Origin: Microbulbifer donghaiensis
GTDB lineage: Bacteria > Pseudomonadota > Gammaproteobacteria > Pseudomonadales > Cellvibrionaceae
Length of the DNA: 64,000 nt
Reading direction: 5' to 3'
Assembly: GCF_900129095.1 (NCBI RefSeq)
Contig: NZ_FQVA01000008.1
Span: forward strand, 1-64,000
Position numbers and translations under genes: made by a program. The notes beneath the pieces are model-generated. The model was given only the letters and a program-made list of their open reading frames with translations. It was not told the DNA's origin and did no database searches. This document shows, one piece after another, positions 41,133 to 51,393 of this stretch. Every line of letters starts with the position of its first letter. The stretch's first letter is position 1.

Positions 41133-42539
41133 ATGATTCCCGTCATTCTCTGTGGCGGCACCGGCTCACGTTTGTGGCCGCTGTCGCGCGAAGCCTACCC
41201 GAAACAATTCCTGCCCCTGGCGGGCAGCGAGACCATGCTGCAGGCCACCGCGCTGCGCCTCGATGGCCTCGCGCAGCTGCAGGCGCCGATACTCGTGTGC
41301 AACGAGGAGCACCGTTTTGCCGCTGCCGAACAGCTGCAGGAAATAGGGCGCGCGGCGCAATCGATTCTGCTGGAGCCCTGTGCGCGCAATACGGCACCGG
41401 CGATCGCGCTGGCCGCGCTGGCGGCGCTGGAGGGGGGCGAGGACCCGCTGTTACTGGTGTTGCCTGCGGACCACGCCGTTGCCGATGTGGTGGCTTTCCA
41501 GGCGGCCGTGACCAGGGCTACCGATCTGGCGACGCAGGGCAACCTGGTGACATTCGGCATAGTGCCCACCCGCGCCGAGACCGGTTACGGCTACATACGC
41601 CGCGGTGAGCAGCTGGAAGAGGGCACCTGGAAGGTGGCTCAGTTCGTCGAGAAACCGGATACCGTTACCGCCGAGTCCTACCTGGCCAGTGGCGACTACT
41701 CCTGGAACAGCGGCATGTTCCTGTTCCGCGCCTCGCGCTATATCGAGGAGCTGGGCCACCACCGCGCCGATATTCTCGACGCTTGCCGGCAGGCCTACGC
41801 CGGCGCCGCGCGGGACCTGGACTTCACCCGCATGGATGCCCAGGCTTTCGCCGCCTGCGCCGATGAGTCAGTGGACTACGCGGTCATGGAAAAAACCGAG
41901 TCCGCCGCGGTGGTGCCGATGGCTGCCGGCTGGAGTGACGTGGGCTCCTGGTCTGCGCTGTGGGAGCTGGCCGAACGGGACTGTGACGACAACCTGCTGC
42001 ACGGCGATGTAATGGCCGAGGACAGCGAGGGCTGCCTGGTGCGGGCCGACAACCGCCTGGTGGGCCTGCTCGGTGTGCGCGACCTGGTGGTGGTAGACAC
42101 CGATGATGCGGTACTGATCGCCGACAAGCAGCGGGTGCAGGAAGTGAAGAAGCTGGTGCAGCGCCTGAAGTGCTCGCAGCGCAGCGAGGCCCAGCGCCAC
42201 CGCAAGGTCTACCGCCCATGGGGTTACTACGACTCCATCGATGCCGGCCCGCGTTTCCAGGTCAAGCGCATCGTCGTCAAGCCGGGCAAGCAGCTGTCCC
42301 TGCAGATGCATCACCACCGCGCCGAGCACTGGATAGTGGTGCGCGGCACCGCCAAGGTTACCCGCGGCGACGAGCAGCTGCTGGTCACCGAAAACCAATC
42401 CACCTACATCCCCCTGGGGGTGACCCACCGCCTGGAGAATCCGGGCACCATTCCGCTGGAGTTGATCGAGGTGCAGTCCGGCAGTTATCTGGGCGAGGAC
42501 GATATTATCCGCTTCGACGATGCCTACGGGCGCAGCTGA
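41133..42539 (+). CDS. manC: Mannose-1-phosphate guanylyltransferase / mannose-6-phosphate isomerase
   Basis: 468 residues of type II. The nucleotidyltransferase domain shows [19 protein letters not shown] and FVEKP; the C-terminal cupin isomerase domain shows [31 protein letters not shown] and [13 protein letters not shown]. It makes GDP-mannose for polysaccharide. The ATG at 41133 begins the conserved [12 protein letters not shown]. Divergent from uvrA. The matching phosphomannomutase is at 48547. Confidence 0.95.
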   Translation: MIPVILCGGTGSRLWPLSREAYPKQFLPLAGSETMLQATALRLDGLAQLQAPILVCNEEHRFAAAEQLQEIGRAAQSILLEPCARNTAPAIALAALAALEGGEDPLLLVLPADHAVADVVAFQAAVTRATDLATQGNLVTFGIVPTRAETGYGYIRRGEQLEEGTWKVAQFVEKPDTVTAESYLASGDYSWNSGMFLFRASRYIEELGHHRADILDACRQAYAGAARDLDFTRMDAQAFAACADESVDYAVMEKTESAAVVPMAAGWSDVGSWSALWELAERDCDDNLLHGDVMAEDSEGCLVRADNRLVGLLGVRDLVVVDTDDAVLIADKQRVQEVKKLVQRLKCSQRSEAQRHRKVYRPWGYYDSIDAGPRFQVKRIVVKPGKQLSLQMHHHRAEHWIVVRGTAKVTRGDEQLLVTENQSTYIPLGVTHRLENPGTIPLELIEVQSGSYLGEDDIIRFDDAYGRS

Positions 42540-42621
42540 GGCCGGGATCTAACGGCGATCTGCCCTACAGCTCAACTGCTGACCGCTGTACAATGCGCGC
42601 CCTGTTTAACGCTGTCCCGGG

Positions 42622-43803
42622 ATGTGCATGAATTCCACTGAGCGCCGCGCCCTCACGGGCCTGGCTTCCCTGTATGTATTTCGCATGCTCGGCCTGTTTA
42701 TGGTGCTGCCGGTCCTGTCGGTGTACGGCGCCGACTACCGCGGCAGCACCCCGGCGCTGCTGGGGCTGGCGCTGGGCGCCTATGGTCTCAGTCAGGCGCT
42801 GTTGCAGATTCCGCTGGGCATGCTGTCGGATCGCTGGGGGCGCAAGCCGGTGATCTACGGGGGCCTCGCAGTGTTCGCCTTCGGCAGCCTGGTGGCGGCG
42901 CAGACTGATTCCGTCTACGGGCTGATTGTCGGCCGCGTGTTGCAGGGCTGCGGTGCCATCGCCGCGGCGACCATGGCTCTGGTGGCGGATCTGACCCGTA
43001 CTGAGAAGCGCGGTATCGCCATGGCGATCATCGGCGCAGCCATCGGTGTGGCCTTTATGCTGGCGGTTATTTTGGGGCCGCTACTGGCCGGCCTCGGCGG
43101 CCTGTCGGCCATCTTCTGGCTGACCATGGCGCTGGCCCTGTTCGGCATGCTGCTGGTCTGGCGACTGGTGCCGACGCCGCAGGCAGAGGTCGGCTCGGCG
43201 GTCTACCGCGGCGGTTTCCGCGCGCTGCTGCGCAGTGGCGAAGCCTGGCAGCTGGTCAGCGGCGTCTTCTTTTCGCACCTGCTGCTGACGGCGCTGTTCG
43301 TCGCCCTGCCGCTGGCGGTGGTGGCGAAGCTCGGCCTGCCGGCCGACCAGCACTGGAAACTGTATGGTCCGCTGATGCTCGGTGCCTTCTTGGTAATGTT
43401 GCCACTGATGCGCATCGCCGAGCGCAGCGGCCGGGTGCCGCTGGCGATGGGGCTGGCGCTGATTGGGCTGGCTGCCGGCAGTGCCTCGCTATTGCCCTTT
43501 GGCAGCGGGTTGTCACTGGTAGCGATGCTGCTGGTCTTCTTCGTCGCCTTCAACCTGCTCGAGGCGCTGTTGCCGGCGCAGCTGACGCGCACCGCACCGA
43601 CCGAGGCCCGCGGCGCCGCGACCGGACTCTATGCGACTTTCCAGTTTCTCGGCGCCTTCTTCGGCGGCGCCCTGGGTGGCTACCTGTTCGGCCTCGGCGG
43701 TGCCGGCGCAGTGGCCGGGTTGGGGACTGCCGTGTTGCTGTTGTGGGCGCTGCTGTGGTGGCTGTTGCGCGCGCGCGGCCTGGAGGCGGGAAGCGCTTAC
43801 TAA
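42622..43803 (+). CDS. Major facilitator superfamily transporter, YajR-like
   Basis: 393 residues, twelve predicted membrane segments. Motif A (GMLSDRWGRKPVIYGG) and the FRMLGLFMVLPVLSVYG start match YajR-type drug/proton antiporters, though the extra C-terminal domain of YajR is absent. The gene lies between the uvrA region and ssb, as in Pseudomonas. ATG codons at 42622 and 42628 are both possible; the second has GGGA at better spacing. Substrate unknown. Confidence 0.88.
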   Translation: MCMNSTERRALTGLASLYVFRMLGLFMVLPVLSVYGADYRGSTPALLGLALGAYGLSQALLQIPLGMLSDRWGRKPVIYGGLAVFAFGSLVAAQTDSVYGLIVGRVLQGCGAIAAATMALVADLTRTEKRGIAMAIIGAAIGVAFMLAVILGPLLAGLGGLSAIFWLTMALALFGMLLVWRLVPTPQAEVGSAVYRGGFRALLRSGEAWQLVSGVFFSHLLLTALFVALPLAVVAKLGLPADQHWKLYGPLMLGAFLVMLPLMRIAERSGRVPLAMGLALIGLAAGSASLLPFGSGLSLVAMLLVFFVAFNLLEALLPAQLTRTAPTEARGAATGLYATFQFLGAFFGGALGGYLFGLGGAGAVAGLGTAVLLLWALLWWLLRARGLEAGSAY

Positions 43804-43953
43804 CCGGCGGCGTCTGTTGTATGCTGCTGGATAAAAATACACTGGTCGCCAGAGGGCGGCCGCCGCGCAGAAGTTGCGCGTAAAGGCATTCAAAAACATT
43901 ACATTTGCACGTTTACAGCCCCGGGCAGGTCCCGGGCGAGAGAGGAGAGGGCC

Positions 43954-44529
43954 ATGGCCAGGGGTATCAACAAAGTAATTCTGATCGGCAACCTGGGCAA
44001 CGACCCGGAAACCAAATACATGCCCAGCGGCGGCGCCGTGACCAATGTCAGCCTGGCCACCAGCGAGACCTGGAAGGACAAGCAGACCGGTCAGCAGCAG
44101 GAGCGCACCGAATGGCACCGCGTGGTGTTCTTCAACCGCCTGGCGGAGATCGCCGGCGAGTACCTGCGCAAGGGTTCCAAGGTCTATATCGAGGGTTCCC
44201 TGCGCACCCGCAAGTGGCAGGACAAGAACAGCGGCCAGGACCGCTATACCACAGAGATCGTCGCCAGCGAGATGCAGATGCTCGACGGCCGCGGCGAGCA
44301 GGGCGGCGGTTTTGGCGGCCAGGGTATGGGCGGCCAGGGCGGTTACGACCAGCAGCAGGGTGGCGGCTTCCAGGGCGGTTACCAGCAGCAGGGCGGCGGC
44401 CAGCAGGCAGACCCCTACGCCCAGGGCCGCACCGCGCCGTCACCGATGGCGCCGTCCAACAAGCAGCCGTCGAACCAGGCTCCGGCTGGCGGTTTCGATA
44501 ACAGCTTCGACGACGACATCCCCTTCTAA
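43954..44529 (+). CDS. ssb: Single-stranded DNA-binding protein
   Basis: 191 residues: N-terminal OB fold ([20 protein letters not shown]), a long Gly/Gln-rich linker and the acidic C-terminal tip (DDDIPF) that recruits repair and replication proteins. A strong GAGAGGAGAG ribosome site precedes it. Neighbour of uvrA and an MFS gene as in pseudomonads. Confidence 0.98.
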   Translation: MARGINKVILIGNLGNDPETKYMPSGGAVTNVSLATSETWKDKQTGQQQERTEWHRVVFFNRLAEIAGEYLRKGSKVYIEGSLRTRKWQDKNSGQDRYTTEIVASEMQMLDGRGEQGGGFGGQGMGGQGGYDQQQGGGFQGGYQQQGGGQQADPYAQGRTAPSPMAPSNKQPSNQAPAGGFDNSFDDDIPF

Positions 44530-44544
44530 GGTTCCGCACAACCT

Positions 44545-45387
44545 GTGGCAGAGCTTCACACCGGTTACAGGCCGGATTCGATTGCGATTATTGGTGCCGG
44601 TAACGAAATCGACGGCGCGCTGCAGAAACGTCTGCAGCGCGCCGGTTTTCGCGTGCAGCTATTGACGGCCGATGCGCTGGATCAGCTGCGCCCCGGCTCG
44701 ATTGTGATCAATGTGTCGGCCTGTGCCGGTGGTCAGCAGATGGCCGGGGCAGTTCGGGTGTGTGAATTGCTGGCGCAGAAGAAGTGCAGCTACCTGCTCC
44801 ATCTTTCTTCCTATCAAGTATTTCCCGGCGGAACGCGCAAGCGCTACGACGAGGACGAAGTTCCCGCTCCCATTTCGGACGCCGGCCGGCGCTGGCTGGC
44901 CTGTGAAGAGGCCCTGGCGGGCCATGAGAACCTGACCATTCTGCGTTTCGGCTGGATGGTGGACCGCAATGATGACGCCCTGCTGGGGCGCATTCTACGC
45001 GGCCTGGTGGCGCGCCAGCCGATCGCCCTGGACGAAGAGAGCCGCGGTAGTCCGGTGACGGTCATGGATATGGTCAGGGTAACGGTGGCGGTGGCTCAAC
45101 AGCTGGCCAGCGGTGCACCTGCATCGGGTATTTACCACTATGGTGCCGCAGACAGCTGCACCGCGATGGAGTTTGCCCGGGAAGTGGTGGAGCGGGCCCA
45201 GTCTTTTTACGACGAGGACTTTTCCCCGGAGCTGAGTGCGCTGCCGGATGCCGACGGGCACAGCGTGGTGCTCGCCTGCGGCAAGTTGCGCGATGTATTC
45301 GGCATCCAGCAGCGCAGCTGGCGCCAGGGGCTGACCCGGCAGGTGGAGTTGTGGCTGGAACGCCTCGAGGCGGGTGCCTCGCGTTGA
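44545..45387 (+). CDS. NAD(P)-binding epimerase/reductase of RmlD type
   Basis: 280 residues with an N-terminal Rossmann motif (IAIIGAGNEIDGALQKRL), a typical short-chain HLSSYQVFPGG segment in which the Tyr of YxxxK is not evident, and later a domain suggesting RmlD-like sugar-nucleotide binding (GSPVTVMDMVRVTV, GIYHYGAADSCT). Its exact reaction is unclear. It starts with GTG 15 nt after ssb and ends just before a strong terminator, so the two genes may be cotranscribed. Confidence 0.75.
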   Translation: MAELHTGYRPDSIAIIGAGNEIDGALQKRLQRAGFRVQLLTADALDQLRPGSIVINVSACAGGQQMAGAVRVCELLAQKKCSYLLHLSSYQVFPGGTRKRYDEDEVPAPISDAGRRWLACEEALAGHENLTILRFGWMVDRNDDALLGRILRGLVARQPIALDEESRGSPVTVMDMVRVTVAVAQQLASGAPASGIYHYGAADSCTAMEFAREVVERAQSFYDEDFSPELSALPDADGHSVVLACGKLRDVFGIQQRSWRQGLTRQVELWLERLEAGASR

Positions 45388-45426
45388 ACGGGTAAAGGGG
45401 CAGCGGCCGAACTGCCGCATGGAAAC

Positions 45427-45461
45427 AAAAAAAGGGCGATCCATTTGGGTCGCCCTTTTTT
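45427..45461. terminator. Bidirectional terminator
   Basis: GGGCGA and TCGCCC pair around a 10-nt loop, flanked by seven A and six T residues. It lies between the convergent gene at 44545-45387 and fabB. Confidence 0.88.
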
Positions 45462-45492
45462 ATTCTGACCGGCCGGGGCCGGCTGCGATAGA

Positions 45493-46716
45493 TCAGACCT
45501 TGTCGAAAATCAGGCAGGCGTTGGTGCCGCCGAAGCCGAAGCTGTTCGACATGGCGCGCTTGATCTCCTGGTTGCGCACCTCGGTTACCAGATCCATACC
45601 TTCCGCCGCTTCATCGCGGTTCTCCACATTGGCGGAGGCGGCGATAAAGTCGTTCTGCATCATCAGCAGGCAGTAGATCGCCTCCTGCACGCCGGCCGCA
45701 CCGAGTGAGTGGCCAGTCAGGGATTTGGTGGAGGCAAATGCGGGCACCTGGTCGCCGAAGACTTCGCGCATGGCGCGCAGCTCCGCGACATCGCCCACCG
45801 GCGTGGAGGTGCCGTGGGTGTTGATGTAGTCGACCTTGCCTTCCAGGCCCTTGCCGTCCATTCCAGCCAGCGCCTGCTGCATGCAGCGCACCGCGCCCTC
45901 GCCGCTGGGGGCGACCATGTCGTAGCCGTCAGAGGTGGCGCCGTAGCCGGTCAGTTCGGCGTAGATGGTGGCACCGCGGGCTTTGGCGTGTTCCATTTCC
46001 TCCAGTACCAGGCAGCCGCCACCGCCGGCGATGACGAAACCATCGCGGTCGGCGTCATAGGGGCGCGAGGCGCGAGTCGGCTCGTCGTTGTACTTGGTCG
46101 ACAAAGCGCCCATGGCGTCGAACAGGTGAGTCAGGCTCCAGGCCAGCTCCTCGCCACCGCCGGCGAAGACGATGTCCTGCTTACCCAGCTGGATCTGCTC
46201 GGCGCCGTTGCCGATACAGTGGGCGCTGGTGGCGCAGGCGGAGGAAATGCTGTAGTTGACGCCCTTGATCTTGAACGGCGTGGCCAGACAGGCGGACACG
46301 GTGCTGCCCATGACCTGCGGTACCCGGTAGGCGCCGACGCGGCGGACACCCTTTTCTTTCAGGGTCTGCGCGGCTTCGATGATTTCGCGGGTGGAAGTGC
46401 CGCCGGAACCCATGACGATGCCGGTGCGCGGATTGGAGATATCGCTCTCCTCCAGGCCGGACATCTTGATGGCTTCCTGCATGGCGATATACGCATAGGC
46501 GGCGGAGTCGCCCATAAAACGCAGCACTTTGCGGTCGATATGCTCCTTGAAGTCGATATCCACCGGGCAGGCGACGTTGCTGCGCAGGCCCAGTTCACGG
46601 TACTCCTCCATAAAGCGGATACCGCTGCGACCCGCCTTCAGGGAGGCGGTCACTTCTTCGGTATTGGTGCCGATGCAGGATGTGATACCCATTCCGGTAA
46701 TGGCAACCCGACGCAT
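45493..46716 (-). CDS. fabB: Beta-ketoacyl-ACP synthase I
   Basis: 407 residues. Catalytic Cys in [10 protein letters not shown], His in [11 protein letters not shown] and His in [10 protein letters not shown] complete the Cys-His-His triad of elongating ketoacyl synthases. With FabA it builds unsaturated fatty acids. The ATG at 46716 has GGAG 7 nt upstream; the track upstream is not conserved. Downstream of fabA in an operon, 164 nt apart. Confidence 0.96.
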   Translation of the reverse strand: MRRVAITGMGITSCIGTNTEEVTASLKAGRSGIRFMEEYRELGLRSNVACPVDIDFKEHIDRKVLRFMGDSAAYAYIAMQEAIKMSGLEESDISNPRTGIVMGSGGTSTREIIEAAQTLKEKGVRRVGAYRVPQVMGSTVSACLATPFKIKGVNYSISSACATSAHCIGNGAEQIQLGKQDIVFAGGGEELAWSLTHLFDAMGALSTKYNDEPTRASRPYDADRDGFVIAGGGGCLVLEEMEHAKARGATIYAELTGYGATSDGYDMVAPSGEGAVRCMQQALAGMDGKGLEGKVDYINTHGTSTPVGDVAELRAMREVFGDQVPAFASTKSLTGHSLGAAGVQEAIYCLLMMQNDFIAASANVENRDEAAEGMDLVTEVRNQEIKRAMSNSFGFGGTNACLIFDKV

Positions 46717-46824
46717 AGTGATCTCCAATAAAGCTTTACGACAGTGTAATTAGTTATTTTTGTCAGGATAGGTTTGCAGAGGACTTCTCAGGCCGGATTT
46801 ACCGGCCGGCGATGTCTGTGCGCC

Positions 46825-46880
46825 CTGTGTGGCGGGACCTGCCCGGCCGGACCTGCCCGGCGGAACTTGTCCCGCCGGAC
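46825..46880 (-). repeat. Four tandem 14-nt repeats abutting the fabA stop
   Basis: On the minus strand four 14-nt units follow each other without gap: GTCCGGCGGGACAA, GTTCCGCCGGGCAG, GTCCGGCCGGGCAG and GTCCCGCCACACAG. They begin immediately after the fabA stop codon and are followed by degenerate sequence. Each unit is partly self-complementary, so several alternative hairpins are possible. The period is not a multiple of three. Confidence 0.7.
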
Positions 46881-47405
46881 TTAAAAATTGTCGGTGCGGG
46901 TAAACAGGCCCACGCGCAGATCTTTCGCGTTGTAGATCTCGCGGCCGTCTACAGACACGGTGCCGTCGCCGATACCCATCACCAGCTTGCGCTCCACGAG
47001 ACGGCTCATCTGGATATGGTAGGTAACCTTCTTGGCGGTCGGAAGGATCTGGCCAGTAAATTTTACCTCGCCACAGCCCAGGGCGCGGCCGCGGCCGGGA
47101 TTGCCCTTCCAGGCCAGGAAGTAGCCGAGCAGCTGCCACATGGCGTCCAGGCCCAGGCAGCCGGGCATTACCGGGTCGCCGGGGAAGTGGCAATCGAAGA
47201 ACCACAGATCCGGGTGGATATCGAGCTCGGCAATCAGCTCGCCCTTGCCGTAGGCGCCGCCATCCTTGGAGACGTGGGTGATGCGGTCGAGCATCAGCAT
47301 ATTGGGTGCGGGCAGCTGGGCGTTGCCCGGGCCGAACATTTCGCCGCGGGAGCAGGCCAGGAGCTCTTCTTTGCTGTAGCTGCTTTTTTGAACAAAATTA
47401 CTCAT
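46881..47405 (-). CDS. fabA: 3-hydroxydecanoyl-ACP dehydratase/isomerase
   Basis: 174 residues. The hotdog fold with catalytic His in [13 protein letters not shown] and Asp in [10 protein letters not shown] introduces the double bond of unsaturated fatty acids. The ATG at 47405 is preceded by GGGGACC and gives the conserved start; the frame extends upstream without support. First gene of the fabA-fabB pair. Confidence 0.97.
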   Translation of the reverse strand: MSNFVQKSSYSKEELLACSRGEMFGPGNAQLPAPNMLMLDRITHVSKDGGAYGKGELIAELDIHPDLWFFDCHFPGDPVMPGCLGLDAMWQLLGYFLAWKGNPGRGRALGCGEVKFTGQILPTAKKVTYHIQMSRLVERKLVMGIGDGTVSVDGREIYNAKDLRVGLFTRTDNF

Positions 47406-47697
47406 TGGGTCCCCGTTGTTGGGTGTTTGCGCAATAGAGAGTGAGCGCTTTTGCAAGAGCGGGCATTCTAAGGTCTGAGGATAGCTTGTCCAGTCGGTCA
47501 GAAGTGTTTTTGTGACTGGTACGGAGATTGCTGACATAAATTTGTAACAGACGCTGAGGAGTCTCTGTCAATTGGCGACAGTGGCCAACTGTCACCCTCT
47601 GTAAGTGAAGGCGGTCATCAATTTGTGATAAGTTCCCCCGTCTGGCGCCTCCGGGGGGAGCGAGCAGCGCTGTCAAAAAGAATTGTTGGGGACAAGA

Positions 47698-48546
47698 ATG
47701 CTGAAAAAATGTCTATTTCCGGTTGCCGGTTACGGCACCCGCTTCCTGCCGGCAACCAAGGCGATGCCGAAGGAAATGTTGCCGCTGGTGAACAAGCCGC
47801 TGGTGCAGTACGGCGTCGAGGAGGCTATCGAGGCCGGCCTTGGCGAGATAGGCTTCGTGACCGGCCGCGGCAAGCGCGCTATCGAGGACCACTTCGATAC
47901 CAATTTCGAGCTGGAGCACCAGATCTCCGGTACCGGCAAGGAGAAGTACCTGGACAGCGTGCGCAAAGTAATCGACAGCGCCAGCTTCTCCTACACCCGT
48001 CAGGGCGAAATGCGCGGTCTCGGCGATGCCATTCTGCAGGGGCAGCGCCTGGTGGGTGACGAGCCTTTCGCCGTGGTGCTGGCCGACGACCTGTGCCTGA
48101 ACGAAGACATCGGCGTTCTCGGGCAGATGGTGCAGCTCTACAAGCAGTTTCGCTGCAGCATCGTCGCGGTGGAAGAGGTACCCAAGGAGCAGATTCACAA
48201 GTTCGGCGTGATCGCCGGCAACGAGATCAAGCCGGGCCTGTATCAGGTCACCGATATGGTGGAAAAGCCGGCCGCCGAGGATGCGCCGAGCAATATGGCG
48301 ATTATCGGCCGCTATATACTCACCCCGGATATCTTCGACCTGATTCGCGAGACGCCACCGGGCAAGAACGGCGAGGTGCAGATCACCGATGCGCTGCTCG
48401 CCCAGGCCCAGCGCGGCTGCGTGCTGGCCTACCGCTTCAAGGGGCGCCGCTTCGACTGCGGGTCCGTCGACGGCTTTATCGAGGCCACCAACTTTGTCTA
48501 TGAGAATGTCTACCTGCCCGAGCAGGCGGCACTGGAGAAGAAGTAA
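47698..48546 (+). CDS. galU: UTP-glucose-1-phosphate uridylyltransferase
   Basis: 282 residues, MLKKCLFPVAGYGTRFLPAT start with the nucleotide loop and KAMPKEMLP. It makes UDP-glucose. GGGGA precedes the ATG at 47698. Divergent from fabA across 292 bp, in which I noted no clear FabR or FadR site. Its stop is followed directly by the manB start. Confidence 0.97.
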   Translation: MLKKCLFPVAGYGTRFLPATKAMPKEMLPLVNKPLVQYGVEEAIEAGLGEIGFVTGRGKRAIEDHFDTNFELEHQISGTGKEKYLDSVRKVIDSASFSYTRQGEMRGLGDAILQGQRLVGDEPFAVVLADDLCLNEDIGVLGQMVQLYKQFRCSIVAVEEVPKEQIHKFGVIAGNEIKPGLYQVTDMVEKPAAEDAPSNMAIIGRYILTPDIFDLIRETPPGKNGEVQITDALLAQAQRGCVLAYRFKGRRFDCGSVDGFIEATNFVYENVYLPEQAALEKK

Positions 48547-49896
48547 ATGACCGAGCTGACCTGTTTCAAGGCCTATGACCTGCGCGGCCGCGTACCCGAC
48601 GAGCTGAATGCCGATGTCGCTTACCGCGTGGGCCGCGCCTTTGCCCAGTTCCTGGGCGCGCGCCGCGTCGTCGTGGGCCACGATATTCGCCTGACCAGCG
48701 GTGAACTGACCGACGCCCTGGCCAACGGCCTGCGCGACGCCGGCGCCGATGTATTCCATATCGGCGAGTGCGGTACCGAGGAAGTCTACTTTGCGACCTT
48801 CCATGGGGACTTCGACGGCGGCATCTGCGTGACCGCCAGCCACAACCCGATGGACTACAACGGCATGAAGTTCGTGCGCGCCGGCAGCCGCCCGATCAGC
48901 GGCGATACCGGTCTGCTGGATATCAAGCGTCTGGCGGAGGTAAACGACTTCGGCCCGGTCGAGAAGCGCGGCGAATTGGCAAATTTTGAGCACCGCGCCG
49001 ACTTCGTGCAGCACCTGCTTGGCTACGTGGACACCGCTGAGCTGAAGCCGCTGAAACTGGTCGTCAATGCCGGTAATGGTGGCGCCGGTGCGGTCGTGGA
49101 CGCCCTGGCGCCGCACCTGCCGTTCGAGTTTGTGCGCGTACACCACGAGGCGGATGGCAACTTCCCCAACGGTATTCCCAACCCGATCCTGCCGGAGAAC
49201 CGCAGCGCCACGTCCGAGGCGGTAAAGGCCAGTAGTGCCGACTTCGGTATCGCCTGGGATGGCGACTTCGACCGCTGTTTCTTCTTCGACGAGAGCGGCG
49301 AGTTTATCGAGGGCTACTACGTTGTCGGTCTGCTGGCAGAGGCCTTCCTGCTCAAGCATCGCGGCGCGAAGGTCGTGCACGATCCCCGCCTGACCTGGAA
49401 TACCGAGGACATCGTCCGCGCTGCCGGCGGTGAGCCGGTGCAGAGCAAGACCGGTCACGCCTTCATCAAGGAGCGTATGCGCAAAGAGGATGCCATCTAC
49501 GGCGGCGAGATGAGCGCGCACCACTACTTCCGCGACTTCGCCTATTGTGACAGCGGCATGATCCCCTGGTTGCTGGTAGCGGAGCTGGTCAGCCACAGCG
49601 GCAAATCGCTGTCACAGCTGGTGGGCGAGCGCATGGCCGCCTTCCCCTGTTCCGGTGAGATCAACTCCAAGGTCGAGGATCCGGCGGCGCTGCTGAAAGC
49701 GGCGGAAGAGAAGTACGCGCCGGGCGCTGTGAGTGTCGAACACGTGGATGGTCTCAGCGTCGCGTTTGCCGACTGGCGCTTCAACCTGCGCATGTCCAAC
49801 ACCGAGCCGGTGGTGCGCCTGAACGTTGAGTCCCGCGGTGACAAAGCATTGATGGAGGCAAAGACCGAAGAGCTGCTGAAGCTGATTCGCGCTTGA
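48547..49896 (+). CDS. manB: Phosphomannomutase, CpsG type
   Basis: 449 residues of the alpha-D-phosphohexomutase family. The phosphoserine is in [13 protein letters not shown], the metal site in DGDFDRC, the sugar-binding loop is [10 protein letters not shown] and the phosphate-binding loop [14 protein letters not shown]. It supplies mannose-1-phosphate for manC. It is coupled to galU (adjacent stop and start). Confidence 0.94.
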   Translation: MTELTCFKAYDLRGRVPDELNADVAYRVGRAFAQFLGARRVVVGHDIRLTSGELTDALANGLRDAGADVFHIGECGTEEVYFATFHGDFDGGICVTASHNPMDYNGMKFVRAGSRPISGDTGLLDIKRLAEVNDFGPVEKRGELANFEHRADFVQHLLGYVDTAELKPLKLVVNAGNGGAGAVVDALAPHLPFEFVRVHHEADGNFPNGIPNPILPENRSATSEAVKASSADFGIAWDGDFDRCFFFDESGEFIEGYYVVGLLAEAFLLKHRGAKVVHDPRLTWNTEDIVRAAGGEPVQSKTGHAFIKERMRKEDAIYGGEMSAHHYFRDFAYCDSGMIPWLLVAELVSHSGKSLSQLVGERMAAFPCSGEINSKVEDPAALLKAAEEKYAPGAVSVEHVDGLSVAFADWRFNLRMSNTEPVVRLNVESRGDKALMEAKTEELLKLIRA

Positions 49897-49931
49897 TTGC
49901 GCGGATCGCCGATAAATCCGGATAGATCCGG

Positions 49932-50014
49932 GCGGAGCGGCGGCGGGGGTGTGGGCAACAACCTGAACGGTAACCGTTGCCCACACCCCCGCCGCCGCTC
50001 CTTTATCTGCAAGT
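49932..50014 (+). repeat. Long 3' hairpin element E1, same sense as manB
   Basis: The order is GCGGAGCG (49932-49939), a 20-nt arm (49940-49959), the 16-nt loop AACCTGAACGGTAACC (49960-49975), a fully complementary 20-nt arm (49976-49995) and CGCTCC (49996-50001), then GCAAGT at 50009-50014. It starts 36 nt after manB. No long T run follows, so it is not a standard terminator. It shares its architecture with E2 (50101-50171). Confidence 0.8.
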
Positions 50015-50093
50015 CTTTCTCTTCGATCCCGGGCGCTGCTAAGGTTTTTTACCCGCTGTCGGCCTCGACTGGGTCCCGATGGGTAAGCACAAA

Positions 50094-50171
50094 ACTTGCT
50101 CGGAGCGGTGTTGGGCTGCTGGCCAATAGTTACCGATCAGGTTTTTGGCCAGCAGCCCAACAGCGCTCCGC
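50094..50171 (-). repeat. Long 3' hairpin element E2, same sense as ispB
   Basis: Read on the minus strand: GCGGAGCG, a 20-nt arm, loop AACCTGATCGGTAACT, a 20-nt arm complementary at 18 of 20 positions, CGCTCC, then GCAAGT (50094-50099). The stem sequence matches E1 at only about half its positions, yet length, flanks and 14 of the first 15 loop bases agree. It starts 17 nt after the ispB stop. The 49897-50187 gap between manB and ispB contains only these two elements. Confidence 0.8.
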
Positions 50172-50187
50172 ACCACCGGGCAGAAAA

Positions 50188-51150
50188 TTAAACGCTGCGC
50201 TCGACGGCGAAACTGGCGAGCTGCTGCAGGGCAGTCTTATGCTCTCCCTCTGGCAGAAACGCCAGCTGGTCTTTCGCCTCATCCACCGCCGCCCGCGCCC
50301 GTTCCATGGTGTACTCCAGCGCGCCGCAGGCCTCGATGGCCTCGACAATCTCGGTCAGTTTCTCGGCGCTGCGCTGCTCGATCGCCTCGCGCACCAGTTC
50401 TGCCTGGGTTTCCGTGCCATTGGCCATGGTGTAGATCAGAGGCAGCGTCGGCTTGCCCTCGGCCAGGTCGTCGCCGACATTCTTGCCCAGCTCTTCGGGA
50501 TTGCCGCGGTAGTCCAGGGCGTCGTCCACCAGCTGGAAGGCCAGGCCCAGGTGGCGACCGTAGAGTTTCAGCGCATTGCGCTCCTCCGCTGCACAGCCGG
50601 CCAGTACCGCCGCGGTCTCGCAGGCGGCCTCGAACAGGGCGCCGGTCTTCTTGTGGATCACGGTGAAGTAGTTGTCCTCGCTCACCTCGGGATCGCCGGC
50701 GTTGACCAGCTGCTGTACCTCGCCTTCGGCGATGGTGTTGGTGGTCTCGGAGAGAATCGCCATGATGTCCATGTCCCGCAGCGCCACCATCATCTGGAAG
50801 GCGCGGGAGTAGAGGAAGTCGCCAACCAGCACCGCCGGCGCATTGCCCCACTTGGCATTCGCGGTCAGGCGGCCGCGGCGCCTGTCTGAGGTGTCTACAA
50901 CGTCATCGTGGAGCAGGGTGGCGGTGTGGATGAACTCGATGATAGTCGCCAGATCGATATGATCCTTGGCGCTGTAACCGCAGGCGCGCGCACACAGCAG
51001 TACTAGCAGCGGCCGCAGGCGCTTGCCGCCGGCCTCCACCAGGTAGTGGCCGATGTTTTCCACCAGGGGAACGTCCGAGTGCAGCTGGTCGAGGATGCGC
51101 TGGTTGACCGCGGCAAAGTCGTCGGCGGCAACCCGGTGAAAAGGCAACAT
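50188..51150 (-). CDS. ispB: Octaprenyl (polyprenyl) diphosphate synthase
   Basis: 320 residues. It adds isopentenyl units to make the ubiquinone side chain. First aspartate motif LLHDDVVD, second DDALDYRG, and GGKRLRPLLVLL are typical. It is divergent from rplU, the usual arrangement in gammaproteobacteria. Confidence 0.97.
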   Translation of the reverse strand: MLPFHRVAADDFAAVNQRILDQLHSDVPLVENIGHYLVEAGGKRLRPLLVLLCARACGYSAKDHIDLATIIEFIHTATLLHDDVVDTSDRRRGRLTANAKWGNAPAVLVGDFLYSRAFQMMVALRDMDIMAILSETTNTIAEGEVQQLVNAGDPEVSEDNYFTVIHKKTGALFEAACETAAVLAGCAAEERNALKLYGRHLGLAFQLVDDALDYRGNPEELGKNVGDDLAEGKPTLPLIYTMANGTETQAELVREAIEQRSAEKLTEIVEAIEACGALEYTMERARAAVDEAKDQLAFLPEGEHKTALQQLASFAVERSV

Positions 51151-51214
51151 GCAAGGATTCCTTATACTGCTTGTAAGGGGCTGCCCGGAGGTGTCCGGGA
51201 GCGAAGGGGCGCTA

Positions 51215-51243
51215 TTGTATCAATCCGGCGAATTGATTAGAAT
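51215..51243 (+). promoter_or_regulatory. rplU-rpmA promoter
   Basis: TTGTAT (51215-51220), 17 bp, TAGAAT (51238-51243). The leader of about 145 nt before rplU contains a CCGGGCCGGCCATGG segment (from about 51260) related to the dispersed repeat tail. Confidence 0.7.
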
Positions 51244-51393
51244 CTGCGCCCCGTTCGAACCGGGCCGGCCATGGCGGCCATGACTCGGTCGGCGGCTGAT
51301 ATTAAACAACACGGCGCAAGCTCCCAAAACGCGGAGCAGTGACTCGATGGTCTCTCCCGCTGCTTCGTGTCGTCCATTTCGGAGCATAGAAAT

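Noticed and set aside
49932..50171. Pair of ordinary terminators between convergent genes
   Set aside because: Stems are long, but no long T run follows and the loop is conserved, which terminators do not need. A terminating role is still possible.
49932..50171. Integron attC sites
   Set aside because: Hairpin shape is similar, but the paired RYYYAAC/GTTRRRY boxes and an integrase or cassettes are missing.
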